This document shows positions 46,352-55,639 of a stretch of 64,000 bases of DNA, in pieces (the first letter of the stretch is position 1; every line of letters begins with the position of its first letter). Under the pieces are notes generated by a model, which ran no database searches, was not told the origin of the DNA, and was given only the letters and a program-made list of their open reading frames with translations. Source of the stretch: Bacillus rhizoplanae. Lineage in GTDB: Bacteria; Bacillota; Bacilli; Bacillales; Bacillaceae_G. The position numbers and the translations under genes were made by a program. The stretch covers positions 186,001 to 250,000 of the forward strand of contig NZ_CAKJTI010000001.1 of NCBI RefSeq assembly GCF_917563915.1, given 5' to 3'.

Positions 46352-47455
46352 GTGCGAGTATTAGTCAGCGGTGGTGGAACAGGTGGGCATATTTATCCAG
46401 CTCTTGCGTTAATTCGAGAAATCAAAAAAATACATCCTGAGGCAAGATTTTTATATATTGGTACGGAAAATGGTTTGGAAAGTAATATTGTTCGCAAAGC
46501 CGGCATTCCATTTCAATCCATTGTTATTAGCGGGTTTAAAAGGAAATTATCAATGGATAATGTGAAAACGGTGATGCGTTTTGTAAAAGGTGTACAAGAT
46601 AGTAAACGTTATATTCGCCGTTTTAATCCAGATGTTGTAATTGGAACAGGTGGTTATGTATGTGGTCCAGTTGTATATGCAGCTGCCAAACTTGGTATTC
46701 CAGCAATTGTACATGAACAAAATAGTGTACCTGGTGTAACAAATAAATTTTTGAGTCGTTACGTGAATAAAGTAGCGGTTTGTTTTGATGCGGCAGCAGA
46801 ACATTTCCCGCAAAATAAAGTTGTGATGACAGGAAATCCTCGTGCTTCGGAAGTAATGAACCAAAATGGTATGAAAGGCAAGCATTCTGTGGGATTATCT
46901 CTTTCAAAAAAATCAGTATTAATTTTTGGAGGAAGCCGAGGCGCTAGACCGATTAATGATGCGTTTTTAGAAGCAATTGAACAATTTGGTAATAAAAATT
47001 ATGAAGTATTGTACGTTACAGGTGAAGTGCATTATGATAAAGTAATGGAAGCTGTGAAACAAAAAGGGAATCCGCAAAATGTTATTATTAAGCCGTTTAT
47101 TGATAATATGCCAGAAGTACTTACTGGGGTAGACCTTGTTGTTTCGCGGGCAGGTGCTACAACGCTAGCTGAATTGACAGCTTTAGGGAAACCAAGTATC
47201 TTAATTCCGAGTCCGTATGTAACAAACAATCACCAAGAAAAAAATGCTCTTTCTGTTGTTGATAAAGGTGCAGCAAAAATGCTTCTTGAAAAAGATTTAA
47301 CAGGTGAAACGCTTATTGGTGATATTGATGAAATTTTACTAGATGTACAAAAATTACAAAATATGAAACTAGCTGCAAAGCAGTTAGGAATGCCAGATGC
47401 AGCAAACAAGTTGTTTGAAGTTATGAAAAAACTTGTAGAAAATAACGTTAGGTGA
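46352..47455 (+). CDS. murG: Lipid II-forming N-acetylglucosamine transferase MurG
   Basis: The 367-residue GT28 glycosyltransferase has the first glycine loop [34 protein letters not shown] and the donor-site [19 protein letters not shown]. It adds GlcNAc to lipid I on the inner face of the membrane, giving lipid II. Start GTG 46352 is preceded by AGCGGAGGAACAG. murB follows after 49 bases, without an evident terminator. Confidence 0.97.
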   Translation: MRVLVSGGGTGGHIYPALALIREIKKIHPEARFLYIGTENGLESNIVRKAGIPFQSIVISGFKRKLSMDNVKTVMRFVKGVQDSKRYIRRFNPDVVIGTGGYVCGPVVYAAAKLGIPAIVHEQNSVPGVTNKFLSRYVNKVAVCFDAAAEHFPQNKVVMTGNPRASEVMNQNGMKGKHSVGLSLSKKSVLIFGGSRGARPINDAFLEAIEQFGNKNYEVLYVTGEVHYDKVMEAVKQKGNPQNVIIKPFIDNMPEVLTGVDLVVSRAGATTLAELTALGKPSILIPSPYVTNNHQEKNALSVVDKGAAKMLLEKDLTGETLIGDIDEILLDVQKLQNMKLAAKQLGMPDAANKLFEVMKKLVENNVR

Positions 47456-47504
47456 ATGCCCTGCATACTACTGTAGTACGGAGACTTAATATGGGGGGAG
47501 CATC

Positions 47505-48410
47505 ATGAAACAATTAGCAAAAGAACTTATGGAAGCACAGGTAGGAAAAGTACTAAAAAACGAACCATTAGCTCGCTATACAACTATGAAAATAGGTGGT
47601 CCAGCGGATATTTTAGTGGTTCCAAGTAGTGTTGAAGATGTGGAAAAATCATTAAAGCTTGTGAAAAAGCATGGGACAAAATGGACTGCAATTGGTCGCG
47701 GTTCCAACCTTCTTGTATCGGATAAAGGTATTGAAGGAGTTGTGATTCGATTAGGAGAAGGACTAGATCATTTAGAAGTAGATGGTGTTACTGTACGAGT
47801 AGGTGGAGGGTATTCTCTCGTTAAACTGTCAACTTTATTGAGCCGCCAAGGATTAGCAGGATTAGAGTTTGCTAGTGGTATTCCTGGAAGCGTAGGCGGA
47901 GCTGTTTATATGAATGCAGGTGCTCATAAATCGGATATGTCTGAAATTTTGACGAGAGCTCGTGTTATGTTTGAAGATGGAACGATTGAATGGCTAACGA
48001 AAGAAGAGCTAGAATTTTCTTATCGCACATCTGTTTTACAAAAGAAGCGTCCTGGCATTGTATTGGAAGCAGAGTTACAATTAAAAGCAGGTAATCGTGA
48101 AGACATTATCGCGATTATGCAAAAGAATAAAGATTATCGCCGTGATACACAACCTTGGAATCACCCATGTGCAGGAAGTATTTTTAGGAATCCACTACCA
48201 AACTATGCTGGTAATTTAGTTGAAAAGGCTGGACTACGTGGTTATCAAATTGGCGGTGCAAAAATTTCGGAAATGCATGGGAACTTTATTGTTAATACAG
48301 GAACCGCTTCTGCGCAAGATGTTCTTGATTTAATTGCTTTTGTGAAGAAAACGATTAAAGAACAATTTGATGTTAATATGCATACAGAAGTAGAGATTAT
48401 TGGAAGATAA
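47505..48410 (+). CDS. murB: UDP-N-acetylenolpyruvoylglucosamine reductase MurB
   Basis: The 301-residue FAD enzyme shows [47 protein letters not shown] and the proton donor region [11 protein letters not shown]. It is the shorter type II MurB without the tyrosine loop. The reaction reduces enolpyruvyl-UDP-GlcNAc to UDP-MurNAc. Start ATG follows TGGGGGGAGC. A second MurB is common in the B. cereus group but is not in this window. Confidence 0.96.
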   Translation: MKQLAKELMEAQVGKVLKNEPLARYTTMKIGGPADILVVPSSVEDVEKSLKLVKKHGTKWTAIGRGSNLLVSDKGIEGVVIRLGEGLDHLEVDGVTVRVGGGYSLVKLSTLLSRQGLAGLEFASGIPGSVGGAVYMNAGAHKSDMSEILTRARVMFEDGTIEWLTKEELEFSYRTSVLQKKRPGIVLEAELQLKAGNREDIIAIMQKNKDYRRDTQPWNHPCAGSIFRNPLPNYAGNLVEKAGLRGYQIGGAKISEMHGNFIVNTGTASAQDVLDLIAFVKKTIKEQFDVNMHTEVEIIGR

Positions 48411-48439
48411 TAGTTGTTTGTCCCACCCATTGTCATTTA

Positions 48440-48448
48440 TGATATAAT
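48440..48448 (+). promoter_or_regulatory. SigA promoter with extended -10 for divIB
   Basis: TGATATAAT is a consensus TATAAT with an upstream TG, making a good extended -10; the -35 region is poor. The transcript would start near 48456, at the hairpin below. Confidence 0.6.
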
Positions 48449-48456
48449 AGAAAGAG

Positions 48457-48485
48457 AAGAGCGGCATGCATAACATGCCGTTCTT
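48457..48485 (+). promoter_or_regulatory. 5'-end hairpin of the divIB transcript
   Basis: AAGAGCGGCATG pairs with CATGCCGTTCTT (12 bp, one G-U) with a 5-base loop. It lies at the expected 5' end of the divIB mRNA; it could protect the mRNA or stop read-through from murB. No T-run longer than three follows. Confidence 0.6.
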
Positions 48486-48508
48486 TATGTTACATAGGGG
48501 GATCGTAC

Positions 48509-49255
48509 ATGAAAAATAGTAAAGTTATTAAACTACAAGATCGTGTACCAAAATTAAAAAATCAAAAGAAGAAGAAACAGGTAAATAAACGATTAATTTT
48601 ATATGTATCGATTTTATTTTTATTGGTGCTTTTTTTAATTTATTTTCGATCTCCGCTTAGCAATATAAAGAAAATTACGGTTCACGGCAATCACTATATG
48701 ACAGATGAACAAATAATGGAGCAAGCAGGCATTACACATGCAACAAGCTATTTTCGTGTAATGACACAGCAAGCAGAAACAAATTTAAAGAAGCAAAAAG
48801 AGATTAAAGAGGCTCATGTAAAGAAAAAATTTCCAAATCAAATTGTTATCGATGTTGAGGAATATGTGACAATTGGCTACATTAATAAAGAAGGAAAACT
48901 GTATCCGCTTTTAGAAAATGGAAAATCACTAGATGCTCTTTCGAATGGGAAATTGCCAATTGCTGCCCCGATTTTCGTTCCATTTGAAGAAAAGAAAATG
49001 AAAGAATTGATTGCTGAATTAGAAAAATTAACACCAACTGTTCTTCGGTCTATTTCTGAAATTCATTACAAGCCAACAGATTTGTACGCAGATCATCTTA
49101 CATTATATATGAATGAGGGATATGAAGTAAGTACAGTAATTCAAGATTTTGCAAAACGAATGGAAGCTTATCCTCTTATTATTAAAAACTTATCACCAGA
49201 TAAAAAGGCAATTATTCATTTGGAAGTAGGGGCATATACGGAATATGTGAATTAA
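48509..49255 (+). CDS. divIB: Cell division protein DivIB (FtsQ)
   Basis: The 248-residue bitopic protein has a basic cytoplasmic tail (residues 1-30), one helix (RLILYVSILFLLVLFLIYF), a POTRA domain starting IKKITVHGNHYMTDEQIMEQAG, and the beta domain to about 230. The short gamma tail of other DivIBs is nearly missing. It scaffolds FtsL and DivIC at the septum. Start ATG follows ATAGGGGGATCG. Downstream, where B. subtilis has ylxW, ylxX and sbp, only a decayed sbp is left. Confidence 0.92.
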   Translation: MKNSKVIKLQDRVPKLKNQKKKKQVNKRLILYVSILFLLVLFLIYFRSPLSNIKKITVHGNHYMTDEQIMEQAGITHATSYFRVMTQQAETNLKKQKEIKEAHVKKKFPNQIVIDVEEYVTIGYINKEGKLYPLLENGKSLDALSNGKLPIAAPIFVPFEEKKMKELIAELEKLTPTVLRSISEIHYKPTDLYADHLTLYMNEGYEVSTVIQDFAKRMEAYPLIIKNLSPDKKAIIHLEVGAYTEYVN

Positions 49256-49277
49256 TCAATAAGGGATTAATAAAGCA

Positions 49278-49311
49278 GCTATTTTAACTGTAAAATAGTT
49301 TTTTCAAAGAG
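49278..49311 (+). terminator. Terminator after divIB
   Basis: CTATTTTA and TAAAATAG form the stem, followed by six T residues. Confidence 0.75.
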
Positions 49312-49346
49312 ATATAGGAATTCACTCTTAGAAAATATGTAATTAA

Positions 49347-49510
49347 GTCATATTTTTCTCTATTTTCTTTTTCAAGATAATCTTAGCTGCAAGTTTAGCT
49401 TTTCTAGGAGTACATCTTGGTGTAGACTTATACTTGGCAGCAATCTTTGTAGTCGGATAAGGTTGTTTCAAAATATAGCAGTGATTTGCATCTTACTGTT
49501 AGAAAAATGA
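49347..49510 (+). pseudogene. sbp: Remnant of sbp (small basic protein, DUF1290)
   Basis: In frame from 49347 the DNA reads VIFFSIFFFKIILAAS then LAFLGVHLGVDLYLAAIF and VVG before a TAA. After a one-base shift it reads RLFQNIAVI and ends at a TGA at 49510. This is the C-terminal half of the B. subtilis Sbp membrane protein, with its strongly conserved LAFLGVHLGVDLYLAAIF. No start, ribosome site or N-terminal half remains; upstream traces near 49325 (TLRKYV) are uncertain. The gene sits exactly where sbp lies in B. subtilis, before ftsA. Confidence 0.85.
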
Positions 49511-49549
49511 AAGAATGCCAAACAAAAATAAGAAAAATATAGTGTTAAA

Positions 49550-49576
49550 AAAGGGAAACACATAAATACGTTGAAT
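49550..49576 (+). promoter_or_regulatory. SigH-type promoter for ftsAZ
   Basis: AAAGGGAAA, 11 bases, then GTTGAAT fits the SigH consensus (RnAGGAwWW, 11-12 bases, RnnGAAT) with one mismatch. A SigH promoter before ftsAZ is known in B. subtilis. The rest of the 49256-49660 gap holds the sbp remnant and divIB terminator. Confidence 0.6.
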
Positions 49577-49660
49577 ATTTTTCTTATAACATAGTAAAAC
49601 AACGATTGTTGTTCCATATATTGAATTTTGTGGTATAAATAAAGAAGGAGGTGCCAAAGA

Positions 49661-50968
49661 ATGAACAGCAATGAAATATACGTTAGTCTTGACATCGGTA
49701 CATCCAATGTTAAAGTTATTATTGGCGAGATGGTCAATGACGCTTTAAACATTATTGGTGTTGGAAATGTAAAGTCAAATGGTTTAAAAAAAGGCTCCAT
49801 TGTTGACATAGATGAGACTGTGCAATCGATTAAAAAGGCGATTGAACAAGCAGAACGCATGGTAGGGATACACATTGAACGCGTTGTTGTGGGTGTAAAC
49901 GCAAATCAAGTACAGCTTCTTCCTTGTCATGGAGTAGTCGCTGTTTCAAATGAAGATCGTGAAATCGGAAACGAAGATGTGCTTCGTGTACTTGATGCAG
50001 CGCAAGTTGTGTCAATTGCACCAGAGCGTGAATTTATTGATGTGGTACCTCGACAGTTTATCGTAGACGGTCTTGATGAAATTAATGATCCGCGCGGAAT
50101 GATTGGTGTACGTTTAGAAATGGAAGGCACATTAATTACAGGCTCGAGAACATTGTTACATAATTTACTTCGATGTGTAGAAAAAGCGGGTCTTGAAATA
50201 ATTGATATTTGCCTTCAACCATTAGCAGCATCAACGGTTGCTTTGTCAAGTGATGAGAAAAATCGAGGTGTTGCTCTCGTTGACATCGGTGGAGGTTCAA
50301 CAACGTTATCAATTTTCCAAGATGGAGAATTACAAACAGCAAGCATATTACCGATTGGCGGAGATCATATTACAAAAGATATAGCCATTGGATTGAAAAC
50401 ATCAACGGAAAATGCCGACCAAATTAAACTAAAATATGGACATGCTTTTTATGATACGGCATCTGAGGAAGAGTTATTTACTGTTTCAATTATGGGCAGT
50501 GATCAAACAGAGCAATATTCTCAAGTAGAGTTAGCAGATATCATTGAAGCTCGTGTAGAGGAAATTCTTATGTTTGTACAAGATGAGGTGCAAAAACTTG
50601 GTTTGAAACAGTTACCGGCTGGTTATGTACTTACTGGTGGTGTTGTTTCTATGTCAGGTATTCTTGATCTTGCCTACGATATTCTACATCAAAATGTTCG
50701 TATTGCAACGCCAGATTATATAGGTGTACGTGAACCGCAATATACGATTGGTGTTGGACTTATTAAAAATGCCTATCAAAAAGCTAAGTTACGAGGAAAA
50801 AGTGTTCAGGAGAAGCAAGAAAGTTATGAATTACAACATGCACCAGTACCTGCTGCAGTGCAACAACCTGTAAAACAAAAGCCGCGTAATAGCAATAACA
50901 ATAACAATAATAATAATGAACGAATGATGTCAAAAGTGAAGCGTGTATTCCGATATTTATGGGATTAG
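49661..50968 (+). CDS. ftsA: Cell division protein FtsA
   Basis: The 435-residue actin-like ATPase has phosphate 1 motif VSLDIGTSNVKVIIGE, the 1C domain and phosphate 2 VALVDIGGGSTTLSIF, and adenosine motif GYVLTGGVVSMSG. The C-terminus has an asparagine-only spacer (about 410-418) and an amphipathic membrane-binding helix (MMSKVKRVFRYLWD). FtsA anchors FtsZ filaments to the membrane. Start ATG is behind AAGGAGGTGCC, a very strong site. ftsZ follows after 39 bases. Confidence 0.97.
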   Translation: MNSNEIYVSLDIGTSNVKVIIGEMVNDALNIIGVGNVKSNGLKKGSIVDIDETVQSIKKAIEQAERMVGIHIERVVVGVNANQVQLLPCHGVVAVSNEDREIGNEDVLRVLDAAQVVSIAPEREFIDVVPRQFIVDGLDEINDPRGMIGVRLEMEGTLITGSRTLLHNLLRCVEKAGLEIIDICLQPLAASTVALSSDEKNRGVALVDIGGGSTTLSIFQDGELQTASILPIGGDHITKDIAIGLKTSTENADQIKLKYGHAFYDTASEEELFTVSIMGSDQTEQYSQVELADIIEARVEEILMFVQDEVQKLGLKQLPAGYVLTGGVVSMSGILDLAYDILHQNVRIATPDYIGVREPQYTIGVGLIKNAYQKAKLRGKSVQEKQESYELQHAPVPAAVQQPVKQKPRNSNNNNNNNNERMMSKVKRVFRYLWD

Positions 50969-51007
50969 ATTTGAGCGCGAAAAATGAGGTTCTAGGGGGA
51001 TTTCGAC

Positions 51008-52156
51008 ATGTTAGAGTTTGATACTACTCAAGATCAATTAGCAAATATAAAAGTTATCGGTGTTGGCGGTGGCGGAAACAATGCTGTCAATCGTATGATT
51101 GAGCATGGTGTACAAGGTGTAGACTTTATTGCAGTAAACACAGATGCACAAGCTTTAAATCTATCAAAAGCTGAAACAAGAATGCAAATCGGTGGAAAAT
51201 TAACGCGCGGACTTGGTGCTGGTGCAAACCCTGAGGTAGGGAAAAAAGCCGCTGAAGAAAGTAAAGAACAAATCCAAGAAGCACTTCGTGGGGCGGATAT
51301 GGTTTTCGTAACAGCTGGTATGGGCGGAGGAACTGGGACTGGTGCAGCTCCAGTTATTGCACAAGTTGCAAAGGAGCTAGGAGCACTAACAGTTGGTGTT
51401 GTAACACGTCCATTTACATTTGAAGGTCGTAAGCGTGCAACGCAAGCTGCGTCTGGTATCGCATCGTTTAAAGAAAATGTAGATACATTAATCGTAATTC
51501 CCAATGACCGTTTACTAGAAATCGTTGATAAAAATACACCGATGCTTGAAGCGTTCCGTGAGGCTGATAATGTATTGCGCCAAGGTGTTCAAGGTATTTC
51601 TGATTTAATTGCTACACCAGGTCTCATTAACTTAGACTTTGCAGATGTAAAAACAATTATGTCTAACAAAGGTTCTGCATTAATGGGTATTGGTGTGGGG
51701 ACTGGTGAAAACCGCGCTGCGGAAGCTGCAAAACGTGCAATTTCTAGTCCATTGCTAGAAACATCTATTGATGGTGCACAAGGTGTTATTATGAATATTA
51801 CAGGTGGCACAAACCTAAGCTTATATGAAGTACAAGAAGCAGCAGATATTGTAGCTTCAGCTTCAGACCAAGAAGTAAATATGATTTTTGGTTCTGTAAT
51901 TAATGAGAGTTTAAAAGATGAAATTGTTGTAACTGTAATTGCAACAGGTTTTGATGATAGCATTTCAATGCAGCCACCAAAGCCAATTATTCGTCCTACA
52001 GCGACTACTAAAAATGTGCAACAGCCAGTACAACCAGTTAAACAACGTGAAATAAAGCGTGAAGTGAAACGCGAAGAGCCGGTTGTAAATGAGCGTAGTG
52101 CAGACGTAGACGACATTGACATTCCAGCATTTTTACGTAACCGTCGCAGACGATAA
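51008..52156 (+). CDS. ftsZ: Cell division GTPase FtsZ
   Basis: The 382-residue tubulin homologue has [15 protein letters not shown], the GTP loop [15 protein letters not shown], the T7 region [11 protein letters not shown] and the C-terminal peptide [15 protein letters not shown] that binds FtsA and SepF, after a flexible linker rich in basic and acidic repeats ([13 protein letters not shown]). It builds the Z ring. Start ATG follows CTAGGGGGATTTC. A strong terminator ends the ftsAZ unit. Confidence 0.98.
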   Translation: MLEFDTTQDQLANIKVIGVGGGGNNAVNRMIEHGVQGVDFIAVNTDAQALNLSKAETRMQIGGKLTRGLGAGANPEVGKKAAEESKEQIQEALRGADMVFVTAGMGGGTGTGAAPVIAQVAKELGALTVGVVTRPFTFEGRKRATQAASGIASFKENVDTLIVIPNDRLLEIVDKNTPMLEAFREADNVLRQGVQGISDLIATPGLINLDFADVKTIMSNKGSALMGIGVGTGENRAAEAAKRAISSPLLETSIDGAQGVIMNITGGTNLSLYEVQEAADIVASASDQEVNMIFGSVINESLKDEIVVTVIATGFDDSISMQPPKPIIRPTATTKNVQQPVQPVKQREIKREVKREEPVVNERSADVDDIDIPAFLRNRRRR

Positions 52157-52211
52157 TTGAATTGAAATTTTATCGCGACTAATAGTCAGTTAAATATCTT
52201 GATTTTTAAAT

Positions 52212-52244
52212 AAAAAAGAAGGCCTTTTTAGGCCTTCTTTTTTA
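52212..52244 (+). terminator. Terminator after ftsZ
   Basis: AAAAAAGAAGGCC pairs with GGCCTTCTTTTTT. A strong stem with a 6-base loop. Confidence 0.92.
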
Positions 52245-52350
52245 TGTCTACATAATCTTTTCCTTCTAGCTAAAAGGACTATTTGGTAGTTTTTAAACAT
52301 GACAAATTATGCCTGAAAGCTTCAAAATAACAAAAAATCCCTTCCGTGAA

Positions 52351-52384
52351 TTGACACACTTTTCCATAGGATATGCATTATACT
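52351..52384 (+). promoter_or_regulatory. spoIIG-type promoter with 22-bp spacer
   Basis: TTGACA (52351-52356) and TATACT (52379-52384) are separated by 22 bases, the known odd spacing of the Spo0A-activated, SigA-dependent spoIIG promoter. Clear TGTCGAA boxes were not found; only weak variants lie upstream. Confidence 0.8.
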
Positions 52385-52416
52385 AGTCTAAACTTTATAA
52401 AAAAGAGGTGAACCGT

Positions 52417-53334
52417 TTGGTTGTTTACGCCGATATTATTTGGTTATTAAACGTCTGCATTGATTTCCTTTTACTTTTATTAACAGCAATTGTTTTAAAG
52501 CGAAAAGTAAAAAGATGGAGACTTGTACTGGGCGCATGTATCGGTTCAACAATTGTTATTTTTGTATTCACACCGTTAGCATCTGTGATGACACATCCTG
52601 TAATGAAATTATTATATTCATTCCTCATTGTTTATACTGCATTTGGTTTTATTCGTTTTCGGACATTTCTACAGACCGTTTTAACGTTTTATTTTGTGAC
52701 ATTTATGGTAGGAGGCGGCCTTGTTGGAACACATTTTTTTCTTCAAACAAATGACATGGTGAATGGACTTATTTCTACAAAATCCATTTCATATGGTGAT
52801 CCTGTAAGTTGGGTGTTTGTTATGATTGGCTTTCCGATTATGTACTATTTTTCTAAAAAGAGAATTGCAGATGTAGAAGTGACAAAAATCCATTATGAGC
52901 AAATTGTGAAAGTAGATATCAAAATTGATATAAATGATATTCAACTAGATGGATTGATTGATAGTGGAAATCAATTGTATGACCCGCTTACAAAAACACC
53001 AGTTATGATTATACATGTTTCTTCTTTAGAACATGTGCTTCCAAAGTGGCTAATAGAACAAGTTCAAATGAAAACAACAATTCCATATATACCAGATGAA
53101 GAATCACAGTGGGCAACACGTTTGAGGTTAATTCCTTATCGTGCTGTAGGTGTTAATCAACAATTTTTGTGGGCAATTAAACCTGACATTGTACGAGTTT
53201 ATCATGAAGGTACTACAGTTACCGTAAATAAAGTATTAATTGGTTTGAATACACAGCAACTATCAGCAAATGGTGAGTATCAATGTATTTTACATCCAAA
53301 AATGTTATTGTCTCACAAAGTGACAATTGCTTAA
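52417..53334 (+). CDS. spoIIGA: SpoIIGA, pro-SigE processing protease
   Basis: The 305-residue protein has five N-terminal membrane helices and a C-terminal aspartic protease-like domain with [18 protein letters not shown], where the aspartate is catalytic. In the mother cell it cleaves the pro-sequence of SigE after a signal from SpoIIR. I place the start at TTG 52417, six bases after AGAGGTGA, giving [12 protein letters not shown] as in relatives; the GTG at 52408 lies inside the ribosome site. sigE follows after 19 bases. Confidence 0.94.
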   Translation: MVVYADIIWLLNVCIDFLLLLLTAIVLKRKVKRWRLVLGACIGSTIVIFVFTPLASVMTHPVMKLLYSFLIVYTAFGFIRFRTFLQTVLTFYFVTFMVGGGLVGTHFFLQTNDMVNGLISTKSISYGDPVSWVFVMIGFPIMYYFSKKRIADVEVTKIHYEQIVKVDIKIDINDIQLDGLIDSGNQLYDPLTKTPVMIIHVSSLEHVLPKWLIEQVQMKTTIPYIPDEESQWATRLRLIPYRAVGVNQQFLWAIKPDIVRVYHEGTTVTVNKVLIGLNTQQLSANGEYQCILHPKMLLSHKVTIA

Positions 53335-53353
53335 TGAAAAAAGGAGGGATTTT

Positions 53354-54073
53354 ATGTTGAAATTAAAATTTCGTTTAACTTATCTTTGGTATAAATTATT
53401 ACTAAAACTTGGAATTAAGACCGATGAAATTTATTATATCGGTGGAAGTGAAGCGTTACCACCTCCATTAACGAAAGAAGAAGAAGAAATATTGCTGAAA
53501 AAACTGCCAAAGGGAGATGAAACAGCGCGATCGCTTTTAATTGAACGCAATTTACGTCTTGTTGTATACATTGCTAGGAAATTTGAAAATACAGGAATTA
53601 ATATTGAAGACCTGATTAGTATTGGAACCATTGGTTTAATCAAAGCGGTTAATACATTTAATCCGGAAAAGAAAATTAAACTTGCAACATATGCTTCAAG
53701 GTGTATTGAAAATGAAATTTTGATGCATTTGCGACGAAATAATAAAAATCGTTCAGAAGTATCATTTGATGAGCCTCTTAATATTGATTGGGATGGAAAT
53801 GAACTATTGCTATCAGATGTTCTTGGAACGGATGAAGATATTATTACAAAAGATTTGGAAGCAACTGTTGACCGCCACTTACTTATGAAAGCATTGCATC
53901 AATTAAATGATCGAGAGAAGCAAATTATGGAACTTCGTTTTGGATTAGATGGCGGAGAAGAAAAAACGCAAAAGGATGTTGCGGATATGCTTGGTATCTC
54001 ACAGTCTTATATTTCGCGTTTAGAAAAACGGATTATTAAAAGGCTTCGTAAAGAATTTAACAAAATGGTATGA
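53354..54073 (+). CDS. sigE: Sporulation sigma factor SigE
   Basis: The 239-residue sigma-70 family protein has the amphipathic pro-region ([20 protein letters not shown]), region 2 ([34 protein letters not shown]) and region 4 with [24 protein letters not shown]. It is the early mother-cell sigma factor, inactive until cleaved by SpoIIGA, whose gene is directly upstream. ATG 53354 follows AAAGGAGGG. The residues near the cleavage site ([10 protein letters not shown]) are conserved. Confidence 0.97.
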   Translation: MLKLKFRLTYLWYKLLLKLGIKTDEIYYIGGSEALPPPLTKEEEEILLKKLPKGDETARSLLIERNLRLVVYIARKFENTGINIEDLISIGTIGLIKAVNTFNPEKKIKLATYASRCIENEILMHLRRNNKNRSEVSFDEPLNIDWDGNELLLSDVLGTDEDIITKDLEATVDRHLLMKALHQLNDREKQIMELRFGLDGGEEKTQKDVADMLGISQSYISRLEKRIIKRLRKEFNKMV

Positions 54074-54178
54074 AGTTAAGCATTCTCTAACGAATATTTT
54101 TTACTTGAGGCGCTTGGTCGATTGCTTTTTTATAAGTAATTTAAGTTTCATTTTAGAAAAGAAAACGTTTCATTTAGT

Positions 54179-54191
54179 AATGCGGGATAAA
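54179..54191 (+). repeat. Tail remnant of a bcr1-like repeat
   Basis: AATGCGGGATAAA matches the family tail exactly; nothing else of the element is clear upstream. It lies next to the sigG promoter. Confidence 0.5.
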
Positions 54192-54199
54192 TGAATATA

Positions 54200-54229
54200 T
54201 GCATAAAATTCCCTCCAAAGGAGATACTT
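54200..54229 (+). promoter_or_regulatory. SigF/SigG-type promoter for sigG
   Basis: TGCATA followed after 17 bases by GATACTT, similar to the forespore consensus (GHATA and CATxHTA). The predicted start is near 54236, downstream of the false upstream ATG at 54191. Confidence 0.5.
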
Positions 54230-54265
54230 TACACTGTACAGCAACTCCCGATAGGAGGGAACACT

Positions 54266-55045
54266 TTGACGAGAAACAAAGTAGAAATTTGCGGTGTTGA
54301 TACATCTAAACTTCCAGTATTAAAAAATGAGGAAATGCGACAGTTATTTCGAGAAATGCAAAGCGGTGATATAAGCGCAAGGGAGAAACTAGTAAACGGA
54401 AACTTACGTCTTGTACTGAGCGTCATCCAAAGATTTAACAACAGAGGGGAGTTTGTTGATGATTTATTTCAAGTTGGCTGCATTGGACTTATGAAATCCA
54501 TTGATAACTTTGACTTAAGCCAAAATGTTAAATTTTCAACATATGCTGTACCCATGATTATTGGAGAAATCCGAAGATATTTGCGTGATAATAACCCAAT
54601 ACGCGTCTCGCGTTCATTGCGTGATATTGCGTATAAAGCATTGCAAGTACGAGAAAAGCTTATTGCTGAAAATTCGAAAGAGCCAACAGCGATGGATATA
54701 GCAAAAGTACTTGATGTAACGCACGAAGAAATTGTGTTTGCGCTTGATGCGATTCAAGATCCAGTTTCATTATTTGAGCCAATATACAATGATGGTGGAG
54801 ATCCGATTTTTGTGATGGATCAGTTAAGTGATGATAAACAAAGGGACGAGCAATGGGTCGAAGAACTAGCATTAAAAGAGGGAATGAAGCGATTAAATGA
54901 ACGAGAAAAGATGATTATTCGCAAGCGTTTCTTTCAAGGAAAAACACAAATGGAAGTAGCGGAGGAAATTGGGATTTCTCAAGCGCAAGTGTCACGTCTT
55001 GAAAAATCAGCAATTAAACAAATGAATAAAACAATTCAAGGCTAA
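54266..55045 (+). CDS. sigG: Sporulation sigma factor SigG
   Basis: The 259-residue protein begins TRNKVEICGVDTSKLPVLKNEEM, the conserved SigG N-terminus, then region 2 (LVLSVIQRFNNRGEFVDDLFQVGCIGLMKSIDNFDL) and region 4 with EVAEEIGISQAQVSRLEKSAIKQM. It is the late forespore sigma factor, which transcribes SASP and germination genes. The start is TTG 54266, seven bases after AGGAGG; the longer frame from 54191 overlaps the promoter and is not used. It follows sigE after 192 bases. Confidence 0.97.
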   Translation: MTRNKVEICGVDTSKLPVLKNEEMRQLFREMQSGDISAREKLVNGNLRLVLSVIQRFNNRGEFVDDLFQVGCIGLMKSIDNFDLSQNVKFSTYAVPMIIGEIRRYLRDNNPIRVSRSLRDIAYKALQVREKLIAENSKEPTAMDIAKVLDVTHEEIVFALDAIQDPVSLFEPIYNDGGDPIFVMDQLSDDKQRDEQWVEELALKEGMKRLNEREKMIIRKRFFQGKTQMEVAEEIGISQAQVSRLEKSAIKQMNKTIQG

Positions 55046-55074
55046 GGTCTCATCATTTATGATGAGATCTTTTA
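55044..55074 (+). terminator. Terminator after sigG
   Basis: CTCATCAT and ATGATGAG form the core stem with outer A-T pairs, ending TCTTTT. Confidence 0.75.
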
Positions 55075-55165
55075 AAGTTTTGAAGAGAGATTCTGCTCAT
55101 AGGAAGAATGGTGGGTTCATATAATGGCTATAAAGATAAGATTTTGTACGTGAAGGGTATATTCC

Positions 55166-55189
55166 TTACTGCTGGAAGTTTCACTTTAT
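55166..55189 (-). repeat. Head remnant of a bcr1-like repeat
   Basis: TACTGCTGGAAGTTTCACTTTAT, head of the family read on minus, lies just before ylmC. Confidence 0.6.
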
Positions 55190-55245
55190 GCATTGAGGTG
55201 GAATTATAATTGTCAGTTAAGTATGAAACAAAGGAGAGGATGGCA

Positions 55246-55524
55246 ATGATACGTATTTCAGAATTTCAAATGAAGGATGTTGTCGATGTGTCAGACGGAA
55301 AGAAACTTGGAAATATTGGAGATATCGATATTGATATGAAGACGGGAAAAATTCAAGCAGTTATTATTACAAAACAAGGGAAAATGCTAGGTTTATTTGG
55401 AAAAGAAGAAGAGTTTGTAATTCCTTGGAAACAAATTGTAAAAATAGGAGAAGATGTTATCTTAGTTCGAGCGGATCATATTAATAAAATAACAGAAACA
55501 ATACAAACACCGACAATTTCTTAA
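55246..55524 (+). CDS. ylmC: YlmC/YmxH-family PRC-barrel sporulation protein
   Basis: The 92-residue protein MIRISEFQMKDVVDVSDGKKLGNIGDIDIDMKTGKI with GKEEEFVIPWKQIVKIGEDVILV is a small PRC-barrel domain of the YlmC/YmxH family, linked to sporulation by phylogenetic profile; its role is not known. The start is ATG 55246, nine bases after AAGGAG; the ATG six bases earlier is too close. It lies between sigG and ylmD, as in B. subtilis. Confidence 0.88.
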   Translation: MIRISEFQMKDVVDVSDGKKLGNIGDIDIDMKTGKIQAVIITKQGKMLGLFGKEEEFVIPWKQIVKIGEDVILVRADHINKITETIQTPTIS

Positions 55525-55573
55525 AAAATATTACAAATTCCTTTTTTTTTTATGTTGTCATTATGGAAAAATA

Positions 55574-55615
55574 AAAGTATGGTAAAATAGACAAGAAGTA
55601 CCATACTTTTTATGT
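55574..55615 (+). other. Hairpin upstream of ylmD
   Basis: AAAAGTATGGTA pairs with TACCATACTTTT over an 18-base loop, followed by TATG. It may end ylmC transcription. TTGTCA at 55555 and TATGGT at 55579 could be a promoter with 18-bp spacing overlapping the left arm. Confidence 0.5.
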
Positions 55616-55639
55616 TATTTTATTATAAGGAGCCTTTTT

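Noticed and set aside
49631-49639. TGGTATAAA as extended -10 for ftsA
   Set aside because: A start six to seven bases downstream would cut off the ftsA ribosome site.
51589-52122. 177-codon open frame on the minus strand inside ftsZ
   Set aside because: Shadow of the ftsZ coding frame; serine- and isoleucine-rich translation, no ribosome site, no family resemblance.
54191-54265. Upstream ATG extension of sigG
   Set aside because: It overlaps the SigG-type promoter, lacks a ribosome site, and the conserved SigG N-terminus begins at TTG 54266.
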